Position numbers and translations under genes: made by a program
Shown: positions 9,058 to 16,563 of the stretch, in pieces
Position numbering within the stretch: position 1 is the first letter of the stretch
Layout of the letters: each line of letters opens with the position of its first letter
Notes under the pieces: model-generated
Database searches by the model: none
What the model saw: the letters and a program-made list of their open reading frames with translations, nothing else
Told to the model about the DNA's origin: nothing
NCBI GenBank assembly: GCA_003164295.1
Contig: PLTA01000021.1
Coordinates: 1 to 34,905 of the forward strand
DNA: 34,905 nucleotides
Reading direction: 5' to 3'
From: Candidatus Bathyarchaeota archaeon
GTDB taxonomy: Archaea; Thermoproteota; Bathyarchaeia; Bathyarchaeales; Bathycorpusculaceae

Positions 9058-10677
9058 CTATTCCTCTGGACCCATTAGGTCCTTCATTTCTTTGCGTAAG
9101 CGCTCGCCATCATTTTCCGCAGTTTCTTCCTTGGCCTTCTCAACGGCAGCCTTCATCTTACCAACAATATCTATGTCGCTTCCGCCTTCTCTGGTTCTGC
9201 GTCGTTTCACTCTCACCATAACCGGAGCCCTTGTCATCTCGCCAACGAGTACAGCTTCACCGGTGTTAAGTCCAGGCAAATCTTCAAGCAGACTCTGTCC
9301 CAATCGCTCAGAACTCTTGGCAATTGCTAACTGATCATCTGGATTTGTCATGCGCATAACTATCTGGCTGTTGCATTGGCTTAAAGCATCAGGATGAATT
9401 TTTGAAGGTCGCTGAGTAATCACGACAAGGAACACACCAAACTTTCTACCCTCTGCCGCAATTTTCTTTATGATTCGACTGGATTTTGTATTACCATGAA
9501 AAGGAATAAACCGATGTGCCTCTTCCAAGAAAACAAAAACAGGAAATTCAAACTCACCGTTAGATGCCTTGTCATATATGTCAGACAATAATCGAAACGC
9601 GATGTAATCCGCGACCTCATCACTTAACCCTGAAAGATCCACGTCAGACAAATGCTTAGGCTTAAGTAAAGCGTCAATATTGGTTGAAGTAGAAGTGAAC
9701 ACCTGCATCTTCACGATTTGCTTAATATATTTCTGGGCTGACTTGGCACCCGCTATCTTACTTTTTTCTATTCCGCGGTCTTTCCAGCTCTCAGCACTCT
9801 TTAACTCTTCAAGCAAATCTTCCGGCTGGAAAACCTCTTTATCTGCCTTCAAATACTCAATTGCCTGTTCTAAACCATCGCGAATATTCGCCATATTTTT
9901 ACCGATATTAGCGATCAGGCAAATTTCTTCAACGTCCAAATCCGAGAAACAAATCTCATAAGGCTCAACCTTGCCAACATCCCCAGCCGAGTACCTTCCA
10001 GTGCTAGCCGGATTCCTAAACACAGTAATCCTGTCAGAAAGCTCATGCCTCTTCCCATCAGCATCTCTCCCCAAAAAAACATAATCCGCATGCGGATCCA
10101 ACATTACAATCGTGCCACCCTTGGCAAGCAATTCATCCGCAAGAATCCCTGCGAGATACGTTTTTCCCGATCCTGTCTGCGCTAAAAGCGCCAAATGCCT
10201 TCGAAAGCCTTTAATCGAAAGCGCCACAGGAACCTCGCTACGAGTAATTAAGCTGCCCACCCTAATTGCTTCATCCAAAGGATAAGAATAGAACATCTCA
10301 AGCAACTCAGCAGACGCAATATAAACAGGCTTACCTGGAATAATTGCTTTTTTTGGCAACTGAAGCTCCCCGCTATCAGCTAGAAAACCCAAAACCCTTG
10401 CCTTACCCCACACCTTACTATCTGCCAAACCCGCCTGTATTATCTTCTTAATTATATCAAAATCCAGCTCTCTAGTCAAGGCTTGACTAGCAGACATAAT
10501 CCGATCAATCTGAGCAACAATCTGGACAGGAATCAATTTCCCATCCTGCTCTTCTTCGGAATAAATCATCAAATACTCCCAACGCGATGGCATCTCACTT
10601 GGCTTAGATGAAAAATAAAACTCGTTCGAACTAGCTTCACCGACTATTACTCCAATTTCTTTAAGGGTACTTGACAC
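9058..10677 (-). CDS. herA: DNA-translocating ATPase HerA
   Basis: A hexameric bipolar DNA translocase of the FtsK-HerA family that works with NurA to generate 3' single strands at breaks. The start is GTG 10677-10675, giving 539 residues beginning SSTLKEIGVIVGEASSNEF, the HAS-barrel domain. A strong GGAGGAG ribosome site lies about 9 nt upstream, whereas the longer open frame to 10785 only overlays nurA. Seen: Walker A LLAQTGSGKTYLAG (about 165-177), MLDPHADY, Walker B FVFLEEAHRF (about 377-386), the catalytic ITQRPSKIHPDALSQCNSQIVMRM block, and an arginine-rich C-terminus (VKRRRTREGG). It overlaps the end of nurA by 17 bp. Confidence 0.95.
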   Translation of the reverse strand: MSSTLKEIGVIVGEASSNEFYFSSKPSEMPSRWEYLMIYSEEEQDGKLIPVQIVAQIDRIMSASQALTRELDFDIIKKIIQAGLADSKVWGKARVLGFLADSGELQLPKKAIIPGKPVYIASAELLEMFYSYPLDEAIRVGSLITRSEVPVALSIKGFRRHLALLAQTGSGKTYLAGILADELLAKGGTIVMLDPHADYVFLGRDADGKRHELSDRITVFRNPASTGRYSAGDVGKVEPYEICFSDLDVEEICLIANIGKNMANIRDGLEQAIEYLKADKEVFQPEDLLEELKSAESWKDRGIEKSKIAGAKSAQKYIKQIVKMQVFTSTSTNIDALLKPKHLSDVDLSGLSDEVADYIAFRLLSDIYDKASNGEFEFPVFVFLEEAHRFIPFHGNTKSSRIIKKIAAEGRKFGVFLVVITQRPSKIHPDALSQCNSQIVMRMTNPDDQLAIAKSSERLGQSLLEDLPGLNTGEAVLVGEMTRAPVMVRVKRRRTREGGSDIDIVGKMKAAVEKAKEETAENDGERLRKEMKDLMGPEE

Positions 10678-12007
10678 GTCTATAACTCCTCCCGCGTATA
10701 ATCTTCTCCCCAAACATTTTCTCCATGTAAGGGAAGTAGATATTATCAACGACTTTCTTCTTAAGTCTAACCCGTTCATCCACATTCTTCAACCAAAGAT
10801 TGTGGCAATCCAAACCGCCATACCCAGTAACCATTACATTCAACAGATCATCAACTTTTAGGTCGACGGGTTTGGGCCATCCTGTTTTGGTAAATGTCTG
10901 ATCCCAATAGGGTAAATCAACTCGTATAGGCGAATCATGAGCATCAAGCAAAAGATGTAAGGACACAATTCCGGGAAAAGTTGTAAAACTAGAAACAATA
11001 TTTGAAGCGTATTTGACGAATTCTTGCCCCTTTTCTCTATAAGTAATAGGGAAATACCTGCGCACATATCTTTCAGGATTATTACGGCATAACTCAAAAA
11101 ATCGAGACATCACCGGCGAAGGACCAAGCAACAAAGGCTTCGTGTACCCAGTAGACTCAGCAAGACTCATAATTAGCTGGTAATCCGGTCGGGAAGAAGT
11201 TAACTCTTCAAAAACCAAAGTTACCAACTCAAGAGTATCTCCACATTTCTCCTTTAATTGTGAAAACTTCCTGAAGGCAGATTCCTTAGCAGTTTCCCCG
11301 CTCAGTAGCTCCAAGAACAAGGGCTTTAGTTTTTGAATAATTATCGGATCTACTTGTGAACTTACGTTTTCAAGTTCTTCATCAAACAGAAGCCTTAGCA
11401 GATAATTACGATAAAAATCCGCGCGGCTCTCCTTGCTCACCCCAATAGGCACAATGTCTTTGTTCTTGCAAATTTCCAAAAACTCTCGGAAGGTCTGAAG
11501 ATAATCAAGAAGTGTAAGTCTCTGCTCCTCAATCTTCGTTTCTATAGGTAAATGAACAGCTCGCCCATACAAAGAACCATCAATCAAAACTCGACTGCAA
11601 CCACAATCTTCCTTCAAAAAATTTAGGGCAACCTGAAACTCCAGCATCTCCATTTTCATGCTCACAAAACGCTGAGCATCAAGCAAACTTCCTTTAGTAA
11701 AAACTACATCTGTCTCCAGCAGTTTTCGAGTCTCACTTTTGCAAACTGCAAGTGATCTAACAACGTAAAAAATCCCTCCAGTAGAAAGAGGATTAGTATA
11801 GACGCTCGAATCAACTGCGGCTACTCCTAAATCACCTGGATTTGCAGAAAAGCTTTCGATGTGGTCTAGTTGAATCCAATTGGAAAGAAAGTGCTTCTCT
11901 AATCTGTCGCGAAGAGGATTTGTCTTGCCCTCTAGCATCCGCTCCTTCATAATCCCCTCTTTCTTACTGAAGGAAGATGCAAACTCGCCGAGAAAATCTG
12001 GTGCCAA
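10661..12007 (-). CDS. nurA: DNA end-resection nuclease NurA
   Basis: A 448-residue dimeric nuclease with an RNase H-like fold; it acts with HerA as a 5'-3' resection machine. Seen: GVAAVDSSVYTNP (about 58-70, first acidic motif), SRVLIDGSLYGRA (about 136-148, second acidic motif), VPIGVSKESRADFYRNYL (about 192-209), and the C-terminal conserved VDLPYWDQTF and VTGYGGLDCHNLWLKN. The start is TTG 12007 with GGAG at 12016-12013 and a TATA box (TCTTTTATATT) about 40 bp upstream. An internal ATG about 19 codons in (MKERMLEGK) is the alternative. It is first in the four-gene resection operon. Confidence 0.92.
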   Translation of the reverse strand: MAPDFLGEFASSFSKKEGIMKERMLEGKTNPLRDRLEKHFLSNWIQLDHIESFSANPGDLGVAAVDSSVYTNPLSTGGIFYVVRSLAVCKSETRKLLETDVVFTKGSLLDAQRFVSMKMEMLEFQVALNFLKEDCGCSRVLIDGSLYGRAVHLPIETKIEEQRLTLLDYLQTFREFLEICKNKDIVPIGVSKESRADFYRNYLLRLLFDEELENVSSQVDPIIIQKLKPLFLELLSGETAKESAFRKFSQLKEKCGDTLELVTLVFEELTSSRPDYQLIMSLAESTGYTKPLLLGPSPVMSRFFELCRNNPERYVRRYFPITYREKGQEFVKYASNIVSSFTTFPGIVSLHLLLDAHDSPIRVDLPYWDQTFTKTGWPKPVDLKVDDLLNVMVTGYGGLDCHNLWLKNVDERVRLKKKVVDNIYFPYMEKMFGEKIIRGRSYRRVKYP

Positions 12008-12053
12008 GACATCTCCTACTTGTCCATAGTGTTAGTTGAAACAATATAAAAGA
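12007..12053 (-). promoter_or_regulatory. Promoter of the nurA-herA-mre11-rad50 operon
   Basis: On the minus strand a TATA-box-like TCTTTTATATT lies at 12053-12043, and a GGAG ribosome site at 12016-12013 sits 5 nt before the TTG start at 12007. Archaeal initiation 25-30 bp after the TATA box would give a short leader. It is the only clear promoter in front of the four overlapping or tightly spaced genes. Confidence 0.55.
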
Positions 12054-12175
12054 TTTAGGAATCTATTGTCAATATTCTCTGATAAGAGCATCCTCCTGCA
12101 TAACAAAAGGATAGAGGAAAAGCTCCGCGTTACAACGACATGTGGCGCCCGAAAGATTCTTCTTGGAATAATGGA

Positions 12176-13117
12176 TTAACTGCTCTTTTCCCTTTCAGGC
12201 AAGCTTTCTATAACCTTCTTTAGGAAAGCTCTCAATTTTTCGATGAACTTGTAGAAATCCTTCTCGTCGATTTCATTTAACAGAAGCCCTTTCTCTTCAC
12301 CCCAGCTAAACGGCATTGATAAGACAGTGGATTTCTTCTCTTCTAGGTTTTCTCGGTACCGCTCATAAAGATTAAGCGTAAACTTGGTTTTTTCTATTGT
12401 GCAACCAAAAATATCCTCCAATAAAATATCGAATTCCTTTTCGATTAAGTATACGTCAAGGAAGTCTCGCGCTTTTGTCCCATGACGGGTAAGGATTGCT
12501 CGAATTTTCTCTGCCAAAATCTCACGGCAATCGTATACATCGAAACCTATTTTCTGAATGTATTCTTGGTATTCGGGATATAACATAACGAGTTCTTTAT
12601 GGTCTCTTGAAATTAGACTTTTCAACTCAGCACTTTTGAAGGGATAACACAGTTTTTCCACAAAGTTCATTTGAACCTTAAGAAAGCTTTTACGACCGAG
12701 AACTTCGGATTGGTACCAAACCTTAAAGGTACAGGTCTTATCTCCCCCAGTTAGCTCAACATAATTTCTGTCCTCTTTTAGACATCTGAAATCCAAACCA
12801 CGCAATCTGGCGATGTCTTCAAAGATTTCTCCGATGCTATCGATGACCGCTGAAAGATACCTTCTGACCTCTTTCTGGGATTTGCTATCAAAAACGCTCT
12901 GGTTTTTCCATGTGAAATCGATATCTTCAGAGAACCTGAAGTAATCGAGGTAGCATTTTGCCAGGCAGGTGCCGCCTTTAAAGGCAAAGTTATCATGGAA
13001 GAATTTGTTTTTGGACAGGTCCATGAGTACTTGGTGTAGGATGAGGTCTTTCTCTATCAGGTCTGCTCTCTTGATATTCTGGGTCTTGGCTACTTCATTT
13101 ACGAAGTCTTTTCTCAT
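12176..13117 (-). CDS. AbiEii-type nucleotidyltransferase toxin
   Basis: A 313-residue protein of the AbiEii/AbiGii nucleotidyltransferase toxin family, the toxin half of type IV AbiE systems. The minimal nucleotidyltransferase motifs are visible: FKGGTCLAKCYLDYFRFSEDIDFTW (GGT..AK at about 47-54, SEDIDF at about 63-68). A later basic segment AEKIRAILTRHGTKARDFLDVYLI (about 195-218) is the family's conserved KI.A...R...RD..D block. Studied bacterial relatives attach nucleotides to RNA (the tRNA acceptor end in mycobacterial members) and stop growth; the substrate here is unknown. It overlaps the antitoxin stop by 4 bp (13114-13117), the usual AbiEi-AbiEii order. Whether it acts in phage or virus defence is inference. 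Confidence 0.87.
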   Translation of the reverse strand: MRKDFVNEVAKTQNIKRADLIEKDLILHQVLMDLSKNKFFHDNFAFKGGTCLAKCYLDYFRFSEDIDFTWKNQSVFDSKSQKEVRRYLSAVIDSIGEIFEDIARLRGLDFRCLKEDRNYVELTGGDKTCTFKVWYQSEVLGRKSFLKVQMNFVEKLCYPFKSAELKSLISRDHKELVMLYPEYQEYIQKIGFDVYDCREILAEKIRAILTRHGTKARDFLDVYLIEKEFDILLEDIFGCTIEKTKFTLNLYERYRENLEEKKSTVLSMPFSWGEEKGLLLNEIDEKDFYKFIEKLRAFLKKVIESLPEREKSS

Positions 13118-13749
13118 CTAAACACCATTTCAGCGATTTCCTGAACCGTTTTTGGATAGTTTACCGAGTATTTTTTGGTTTTTTCGCATGATATGCCCTT
13201 AGCCCACTCTGAAACATCAAGGGCTATCTTCTCCTTAGGAACTCCATTATATCGCCATGTATAAATAAAATCTAGAATGGTTTTTTCAGGATCCGAGTAT
13301 CTGAGGCTGTCTTCAATAATGCCGAATTGCAATAGCTTGGGTGAACGCTTGACGAATCTGTACTTATACCCGGCTATGTTAATTGGCTTAGACCTTAACA
13401 GTTTGTCGTTGACCACATAATCTACAGAAAAAGACTCATGTGTCATGTTATTGAATTTTAGGGCTGTGTATAATCCGAAGTACCAATCCTTGACGCCTTT
13501 GAGTTCAAGGCCCTTTGCAACCAGTTCTAGATTGCTGTATTTGGACCTGCCAAGCTTAGCTTCATCTAAGGATTTGACATAAAATATTCCTTTAAAAATT
13601 CGGATTAAATAACCTCGGGAAACTAAATGTCTTATTGTTATTTCGTAGTTTAGACCCATCGATTTGCAGTAGCGTTTAAGCTCTTCTGAAGTGATGAATT
13701 CTTTTTCATCTATCTTTAGTTTCTTTAACAGGAAATTGGATTTTATCAT
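13114..13749 (-). CDS. AbiEi-type antitoxin and transcriptional repressor
   Basis: A 211-residue protein upstream of and overlapping the AbiEii toxin. The N-terminal part (about 15-60) reads as a winged helix: FITSEELKRYCKSMGLNYEITIRHLVSRGYLIRIFKGIFYV. The rest matches the AbiEi C-terminal domain style: KGVKDWYFGLYTALKF, then YSDPEKTILDFIYTWRYNGVP. AbiEi proteins counteract the toxin without forming a stable complex and repress their own operon through inverted repeats. Matching nested inverted repeats lie directly in front of this start. ATG 13749 is used; the frame has no plausible upstream alternative, and the TATA-like element lies 35-48 bp upstream. Confidence 0.82.
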   Translation of the reverse strand: MIKSNFLLKKLKIDEKEFITSEELKRYCKSMGLNYEITIRHLVSRGYLIRIFKGIFYVKSLDEAKLGRSKYSNLELVAKGLELKGVKDWYFGLYTALKFNNMTHESFSVDYVVNDKLLRSKPINIAGYKYRFVKRSPKLLQFGIIEDSLRYSDPEKTILDFIYTWRYNGVPKEKIALDVSEWAKGISCEKTKKYSVNYPKTVQEIAEMVFR

Positions 13750-13806
13750 TTATATCACAATGTCACATTTTTGTGATATTATGATATAAATTATAAAGTC
13801 ACATTT
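13749..13806 (-). promoter_or_regulatory. AbiE promoter with nested inverted repeats (operator)
   Basis: Two inverted-repeat pairs are nested: ATATCACAA at 13752-13760 with TTGTGATAT at 13771-13779, and TTTATATCA at 13749-13757 with TGATATAAA at 13782-13790. In addition GTCACATTT occurs directly at 13762-13770 and 13798-13806. On the minus strand a TATA-like run (TTTATAATTTATAT) lies at about 13797-13784, so binding here would block the core promoter. This fits the negative autoregulation known for AbiEi proteins. Confidence 0.6.
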
Positions 13807-14119
13807 AAGCTTAACTTAACAACAAGACAACGCCAACCGATAGAAAACCAAGTGAAAAAAGCCTTGTCTTTTCTGGGTTTGAACAGGTTTTTCGCTTTCT
13901 TCCATTTCAAAGTGCTCACTCCAAGAATTCATCTTCATCAACACATGGCAAAACTAACAGTGTTTAATCAGGGTTAACCAAAGGAAGAAAAGCTACTTCT
14001 AAAAAGCATGGACTTTTCCCATGCCCTAACCGTAGTGGTAAATTGCTTTGAACAGGTTCTAACCGACATTAACATGCATACAACGCACATAATTAGGCTC
14101 GCGATTTAACACATCCCGC
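13807..14119. other. 313-bp gap without a convincing gene
   Basis: It lies between the AbiE promoter and the end of the 308-residue gene. No open frame with coding character was seen in either direction; the longest ATG frame noticed near 13955 stops after 10 codons. It contains the hairpin terminator at 14001-14024 and a 12-bp direct repeat TTTGAACAGGTT at 13878-13889 and 14047-14058, 169 bp apart. It may be the edge of a small acquired segment, but no integrase or target duplication is seen. Confidence 0.5.
14001..14024 (-). terminator. Hairpin plus T-run terminator of the small leftward operon
   Basis: Read on the minus strand: GCATGG-gaaaagt wait-free loop-CCATGC followed directly by TTTTT. 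The stem arms are at 14019-14024 and 14006-14011, and the T-run at 14005-14001. It lies about 100 bp after the stop of the 308-residue gene, as expected for the operon end. Confidence 0.55.
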
Positions 14120-15046
14120 CTAAGAGACATAGCCTGTGCTTCCCTTCTCAGAACCTTTAGATGCCTCTTGATTGCTAGCAGTGAAATCCACCAGTTTGGT
14201 GAGAGCGCTAAACATTGCAGTATTCAACTTCTCCAATTCATACAACCGGCTGTTAGCAAACTTTACCGCTTCAGAGACACGTTTAACCTCTTCTTTCAAC
14301 TCAAACGATGCCTGCACGCGATCATGCTCGCCGATGCCTTTCTTTATGGCTGCTTCAAAAGCGTTTACACTCATTGGCTGTGATACTTTCCATTCCTTGC
14401 GCACCAAGTTTTCTTCTTTCTGGTAGACCCTTTCAACCATGCCGTATAGGTCTTTTTTGGTGACACATTGGACCCCATCGATTCGCACGCCATAGTAATC
14501 CTTGTTGCATTCAAACGTAAGAAGCTCTAAATCCACAACCGAACGTCCCAACCTGCCCTCAACAATGTCAAACCAACGATTCAATGCCAGAAGGCAAGCA
14601 TCATGACTCATGCCGCTAATGTCACAGGCGATATAGCCGCTAATCTTTCGCCGTTCCTGCCCAAAACAAACATGAATCTTCACCCCACCCACAAACTCAT
14701 CCTTCTCCCAATGAGAAACCGTTCCAGCAAAAAACCGCAAACTAACATTGTGCACGCAAAGCGGCACGAACCGCATCCCGTAGGTGATTTTGTTACAGTA
14801 TGCTCCAGGATAAGGCTGCAAAATCAGGCCTCGGTCAAGCAATTTCCGCAAAATAACTCTTACAGAGGACCTTTTAGCATGGGTTTTCTTGGCTATCTCG
14901 TATGGTGCAAGCTCAATTTCGCTTTCATCGATTAATTTTAGCACTCGCTCTTCCACACTAAAACCCGAGCTTGGATGGTAACTGTTATCACAGGTGTTAC
15001 CTGCCTTCGATGACTTTGCTTCAGATGCTCCAGCCAAAATACCCAA
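14120..15046 (-). CDS. Winged-helix protein of unknown function with C-terminal coiled coil
   Basis: 308 residues that I do not recognise as a named family. An N-terminal winged helix is visible at about 30-80: SVEERVLKLIDESEIELAPYEIAKKTHAKRSSVRVILRKLLDRGLILQPYPGAYC, with a helix-turn-helix and a wing. The middle (about 85-230) is a mixed alpha/beta region with several Cys and Trp residues. The C-terminus (about 240-290) is an amphipathic helix, VKRVSEAVKFANSRLYELEKLN, that could form a coiled coil. No membrane segment is seen. The start is TTG at 15046 or TTG at 15037; a GGAG lies just upstream. It follows the 101-residue gene by 7 bp and ends before a clear terminator. A plasmid- or virus-derived DNA-binding protein is possible but unproven. 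Confidence 0.65.
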   Translation of the reverse strand: MGILAGASEAKSSKAGNTCDNSYHPSSGFSVEERVLKLIDESEIELAPYEIAKKTHAKRSSVRVILRKLLDRGLILQPYPGAYCNKITYGMRFVPLCVHNVSLRFFAGTVSHWEKDEFVGGVKIHVCFGQERRKISGYIACDISGMSHDACLLALNRWFDIVEGRLGRSVVDLELLTFECNKDYYGVRIDGVQCVTKKDLYGMVERVYQKEENLVRKEWKVSQPMSVNAFEAAIKKGIGEHDRVQASFELKEEVKRVSEAVKFANSRLYELEKLNTAMFSALTKLVDFTASNQEASKGSEKGSTGYVS

Positions 15047-15053
15047 GGCTCCG

Positions 15054-15359
15054 CTAAGTTTTCCCTTTATTCTTCAACTTTTCTAATCGAGTCCAGCACT
15101 TGCTCCAAACTTTGGAATCAGAATAACAAGCAAAAGTGCAAATGCATCCGTCAATCTGGCGCAATCGCAATTTAGATGCACACCCCACAAAAGGAATATC
15201 GCCAGTAAATTCGCAGCTGCTGGCAGGCGCGGGAGCACCCGCAACCACTCTTGCTTTTATCTCAGGTTGCGAGTCTTTAGGCTTCCAAAAAGGTTGCCAT
15301 CTATTCACAGCTTCAGAGGGATAACTAGATAAACTGCAATCTTCAGCCAAGTTATCCAC
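15054..15359 (-). CDS. Cysteine-rich small protein of unknown function
   Basis: 101 residues from GTG 15359 (or TTG 15350, MAEDCSL, better spaced from AGGAG). The N-terminal half is Pro/Ala/Ser-rich. The C-terminal half has six Cys: CEFTGDIPFVGCASKLRL, then GCICTFACYSDSKVWSKCW, then a basic tail LEKLKNKGKT. The spacing suggests a zinc site, but I know no family for it. It overlaps the preceding 52-residue frame by 8 bp and is followed after 7 bp by the winged-helix gene, so the three look like one operon. Confidence 0.5.
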   Translation of the reverse strand: MDNLAEDCSLSSYPSEAVNRWQPFWKPKDSQPEIKARVVAGAPAPASSCEFTGDIPFVGCASKLRLRQIDGCICTFACYSDSKVWSKCWTRLEKLKNKGKT

Positions 15360-15510
15360 CCACTCCTAACCAGAAAGCAGGAAAGTTCTCCACTTCAAAG
15401 TGGTTTCTCCAACATTGAAGCTCAAAATCAAAGCCTAAGCGGCATAGTAACTGAATGCGCAAGCAATTGTTTTCGCAGCCTCTACAGGGATTAATCTTTA
15501 CACCTTTCAG
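15352..15510 (-). CDS. Possible 52-residue Cys-rich protein with a CTG start
   Basis: Reading leftward from 15510, CTG AAA GGT GTA AAG opens a frame of 52 codons: KGVKINPCRGCENNCLRIQL, then LCRLGFDFELQCWRNHFE, ending VGG. It has a CxxCxxxC start and two more Cys and looks protein-like, not like random translation. A consensus AAAGGAGG lies about 6 nt upstream of the CTG. No ATG, GTG or TTG is in frame before the first Cys. It is either a rare CTG start or a gene that lost its start codon. The stop overlaps the GTG of the 101-residue gene by 8 bp. Confidence 0.35.
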   Translation of the reverse strand: MKGVKINPCRGCENNCLRIQLLCRLGFDFELQCWRNHFEVENFPAFWLGVGG

Positions 15511-15585
15511 AGGTAGCCCTCCTTTTCCAGCTGCAAAAAACTGAAATAAAATTGAACTAAGTAAAAATTCGGAGAATAAACTAGG

Positions 15586-15596
15586 GTAAAAAAAGT
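15586..15596 (-). terminator. T-run downstream of tRNA-Lys
   Basis: On the minus strand the tRNA is followed, about 45 bp downstream, by CACTTTTTTTACCC. Oligo-T stretches are the normal archaeal RNA polymerase stop signal. Confidence 0.4.
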
Positions 15597-15640
15597 GGGT
15601 GGAGAAGAAGCAGGTCAGTATAAATGTCCGCCGTGGAAGG

Positions 15641-15715
15641 CGGGTCCGACGGGAATTGAACCCGCGACCCCCGGATTAAAAGTCCGGTGCTCTAGCCTGA
15701 CTGAGCTACGGACCC
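15641..15715 (-). tRNA. tRNA-Lys (anticodon TTT)
   Basis: 75 nt on the minus strand fold as a full cloverleaf: acceptor GGGTCCG with CGGACCC, linker TA, D arm GCTC...GAGC, anticodon stem CCGGA/TCCGG around loop CTTTTAA (anticodon TTT), variable loop GGGTC, T stem GCGGG/CCCGT around TTCAATT, and discriminator G. No CCA is encoded and no intron is present, both common in archaea. One extra GC pair could extend the acceptor stem at both ends, in precursor sequence. Confidence 0.97.
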
Positions 15716-15796
15716 GCACTTTATTTGTTGCGGCTATAGGAAAACAAGAAGGGGTTTTTTAGCGTTTCTATTAAAAGTAGGTTAAAAAGAAACAAT

Positions 15797-16169
15797 TTAA
15801 TGGATTGTTGGGGCTTTCAAGACTGTTGTCATGAAACCTTTGATTTTGTCTTGTGAGTTGAGGATAGTTTGTATGGTTTGTGCTCCTTTTTGGGTTAGTT
15901 TGTAGACTCTTTTTCTTTCAATCCATACGCCTTCAACTAGGCCGTTTCGTTCGAGCGAGTAGAGTAGTGAGTAGACTGTGCCTGAGCTAGCTAAGAATCC
16001 GAATTTGTTATGTTATGTAGGATATGACGTCGTAACCGCTTATGGGTCCATTTTGTAATTCGCCCATTATTATTGTATCCATAAAACTTTTGATTACTCT
16101 TTCATGCATTTTTTTAATTATTCTTGCTTCAGATTTTTCCCCGTTAATTGTTATTGTTAAAGCTACCAT
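15797..16169 (-). pseudogene. PadR-family transcriptional regulator, broken by a one-base insertion
   Basis: From ATG 16169 the frame reads MVALTITINGEKSEARIIKK, then MHERVIKSFMDTIIMGELQNGPISGYDVISYI, and stops at 16008. Removing one A in the ATAACATAAC stretch (about 16011-16015) joins it to HNKFGFLASSGTVYSLLYSLERNGLVEG, WIERKRVYKLTQKGAQTI and a stop at 15797-15799. Together this is a complete PadR N-terminal winged helix (GYDVI..I...FG...SSGTVYS.LY.LE..GL, then Y.LT..G). A TATA-like CTTATATAT at 16213-16205 fits initiation near the 16169 ATG better than the upstream ATG at 16199. It may be a real pseudogene or a sequencing error. Confidence 0.85.
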
Positions 16170-16199
16170 ATTTTTCACGTTCAAATACTGTTTATTCAT

Positions 16200-16563
16200 G
16201 TTTAGATATATAAGACTTATTCGAATTTAGAATAATTTGTTATAACAAAATGAAAAAAGTATGAACAAAATCAAGCTTTAGAAAAAACAAACAATGTCAA
16301 AATAGCGCCAAAAATTTTTTCATATATCATGCGATACTGTGAAATTGATGCCCTGAAATTAACACATAAATGTCACAGAGCCCAAGAAAAATCTAAAAAA
16401 CTTTCACTTTTCATATATATACATAAACAAAAAAACCAACAAATTTTAATGCAAAATTTCCTTTTCCAAGATCTCGCAATGATTCTTAATAGCTACCGAT
16501 ATATGCACATGTTAAGAAACGTTATCTCTTCTTTTGAGTAAAAAGTAGCAAGGTGCCTTTAAA
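16200..16563. other. 364-bp AT-rich intergenic region with a palindrome and promoters
   Basis: It lies between the PadR pseudogene (leftward) and the CdvA-like gene (rightward). It holds a perfect 14-bp palindrome TTTGTTATAACAAA at 16236-16249, a possible operator; TATA-like stretches at about 16409-16425 (catatatatacata) and 16499-16505; and an AGGTG ribosome site at 16549-16553. No convincing protein or RNA gene was seen; the frames present are short and of biased composition. Confidence 0.5.

Noticed and set aside
10678..10785. Longer HerA N-terminus.
   Set aside because: The extra 36 residues overlay nurA in another frame; a strong GGAGGAG sits at the right distance from GTG 10677, where HerA similarity begins.
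13878..14058. 12-bp direct repeat TTTGAACAGGTT as target duplication or attachment sites of a small element.
   Set aside because: The 169 bp between copies hold no gene, and no transposase, integrase or terminal inverted repeats are present.
14001..15715. tRNA-Lys as the attachment site of an integrated element that covers the neighbouring unknown genes.
   Set aside because: No second copy of the tRNA 3' end was found in the window and no integrase gene; the idea stays only as a checkable possibility in the findings.
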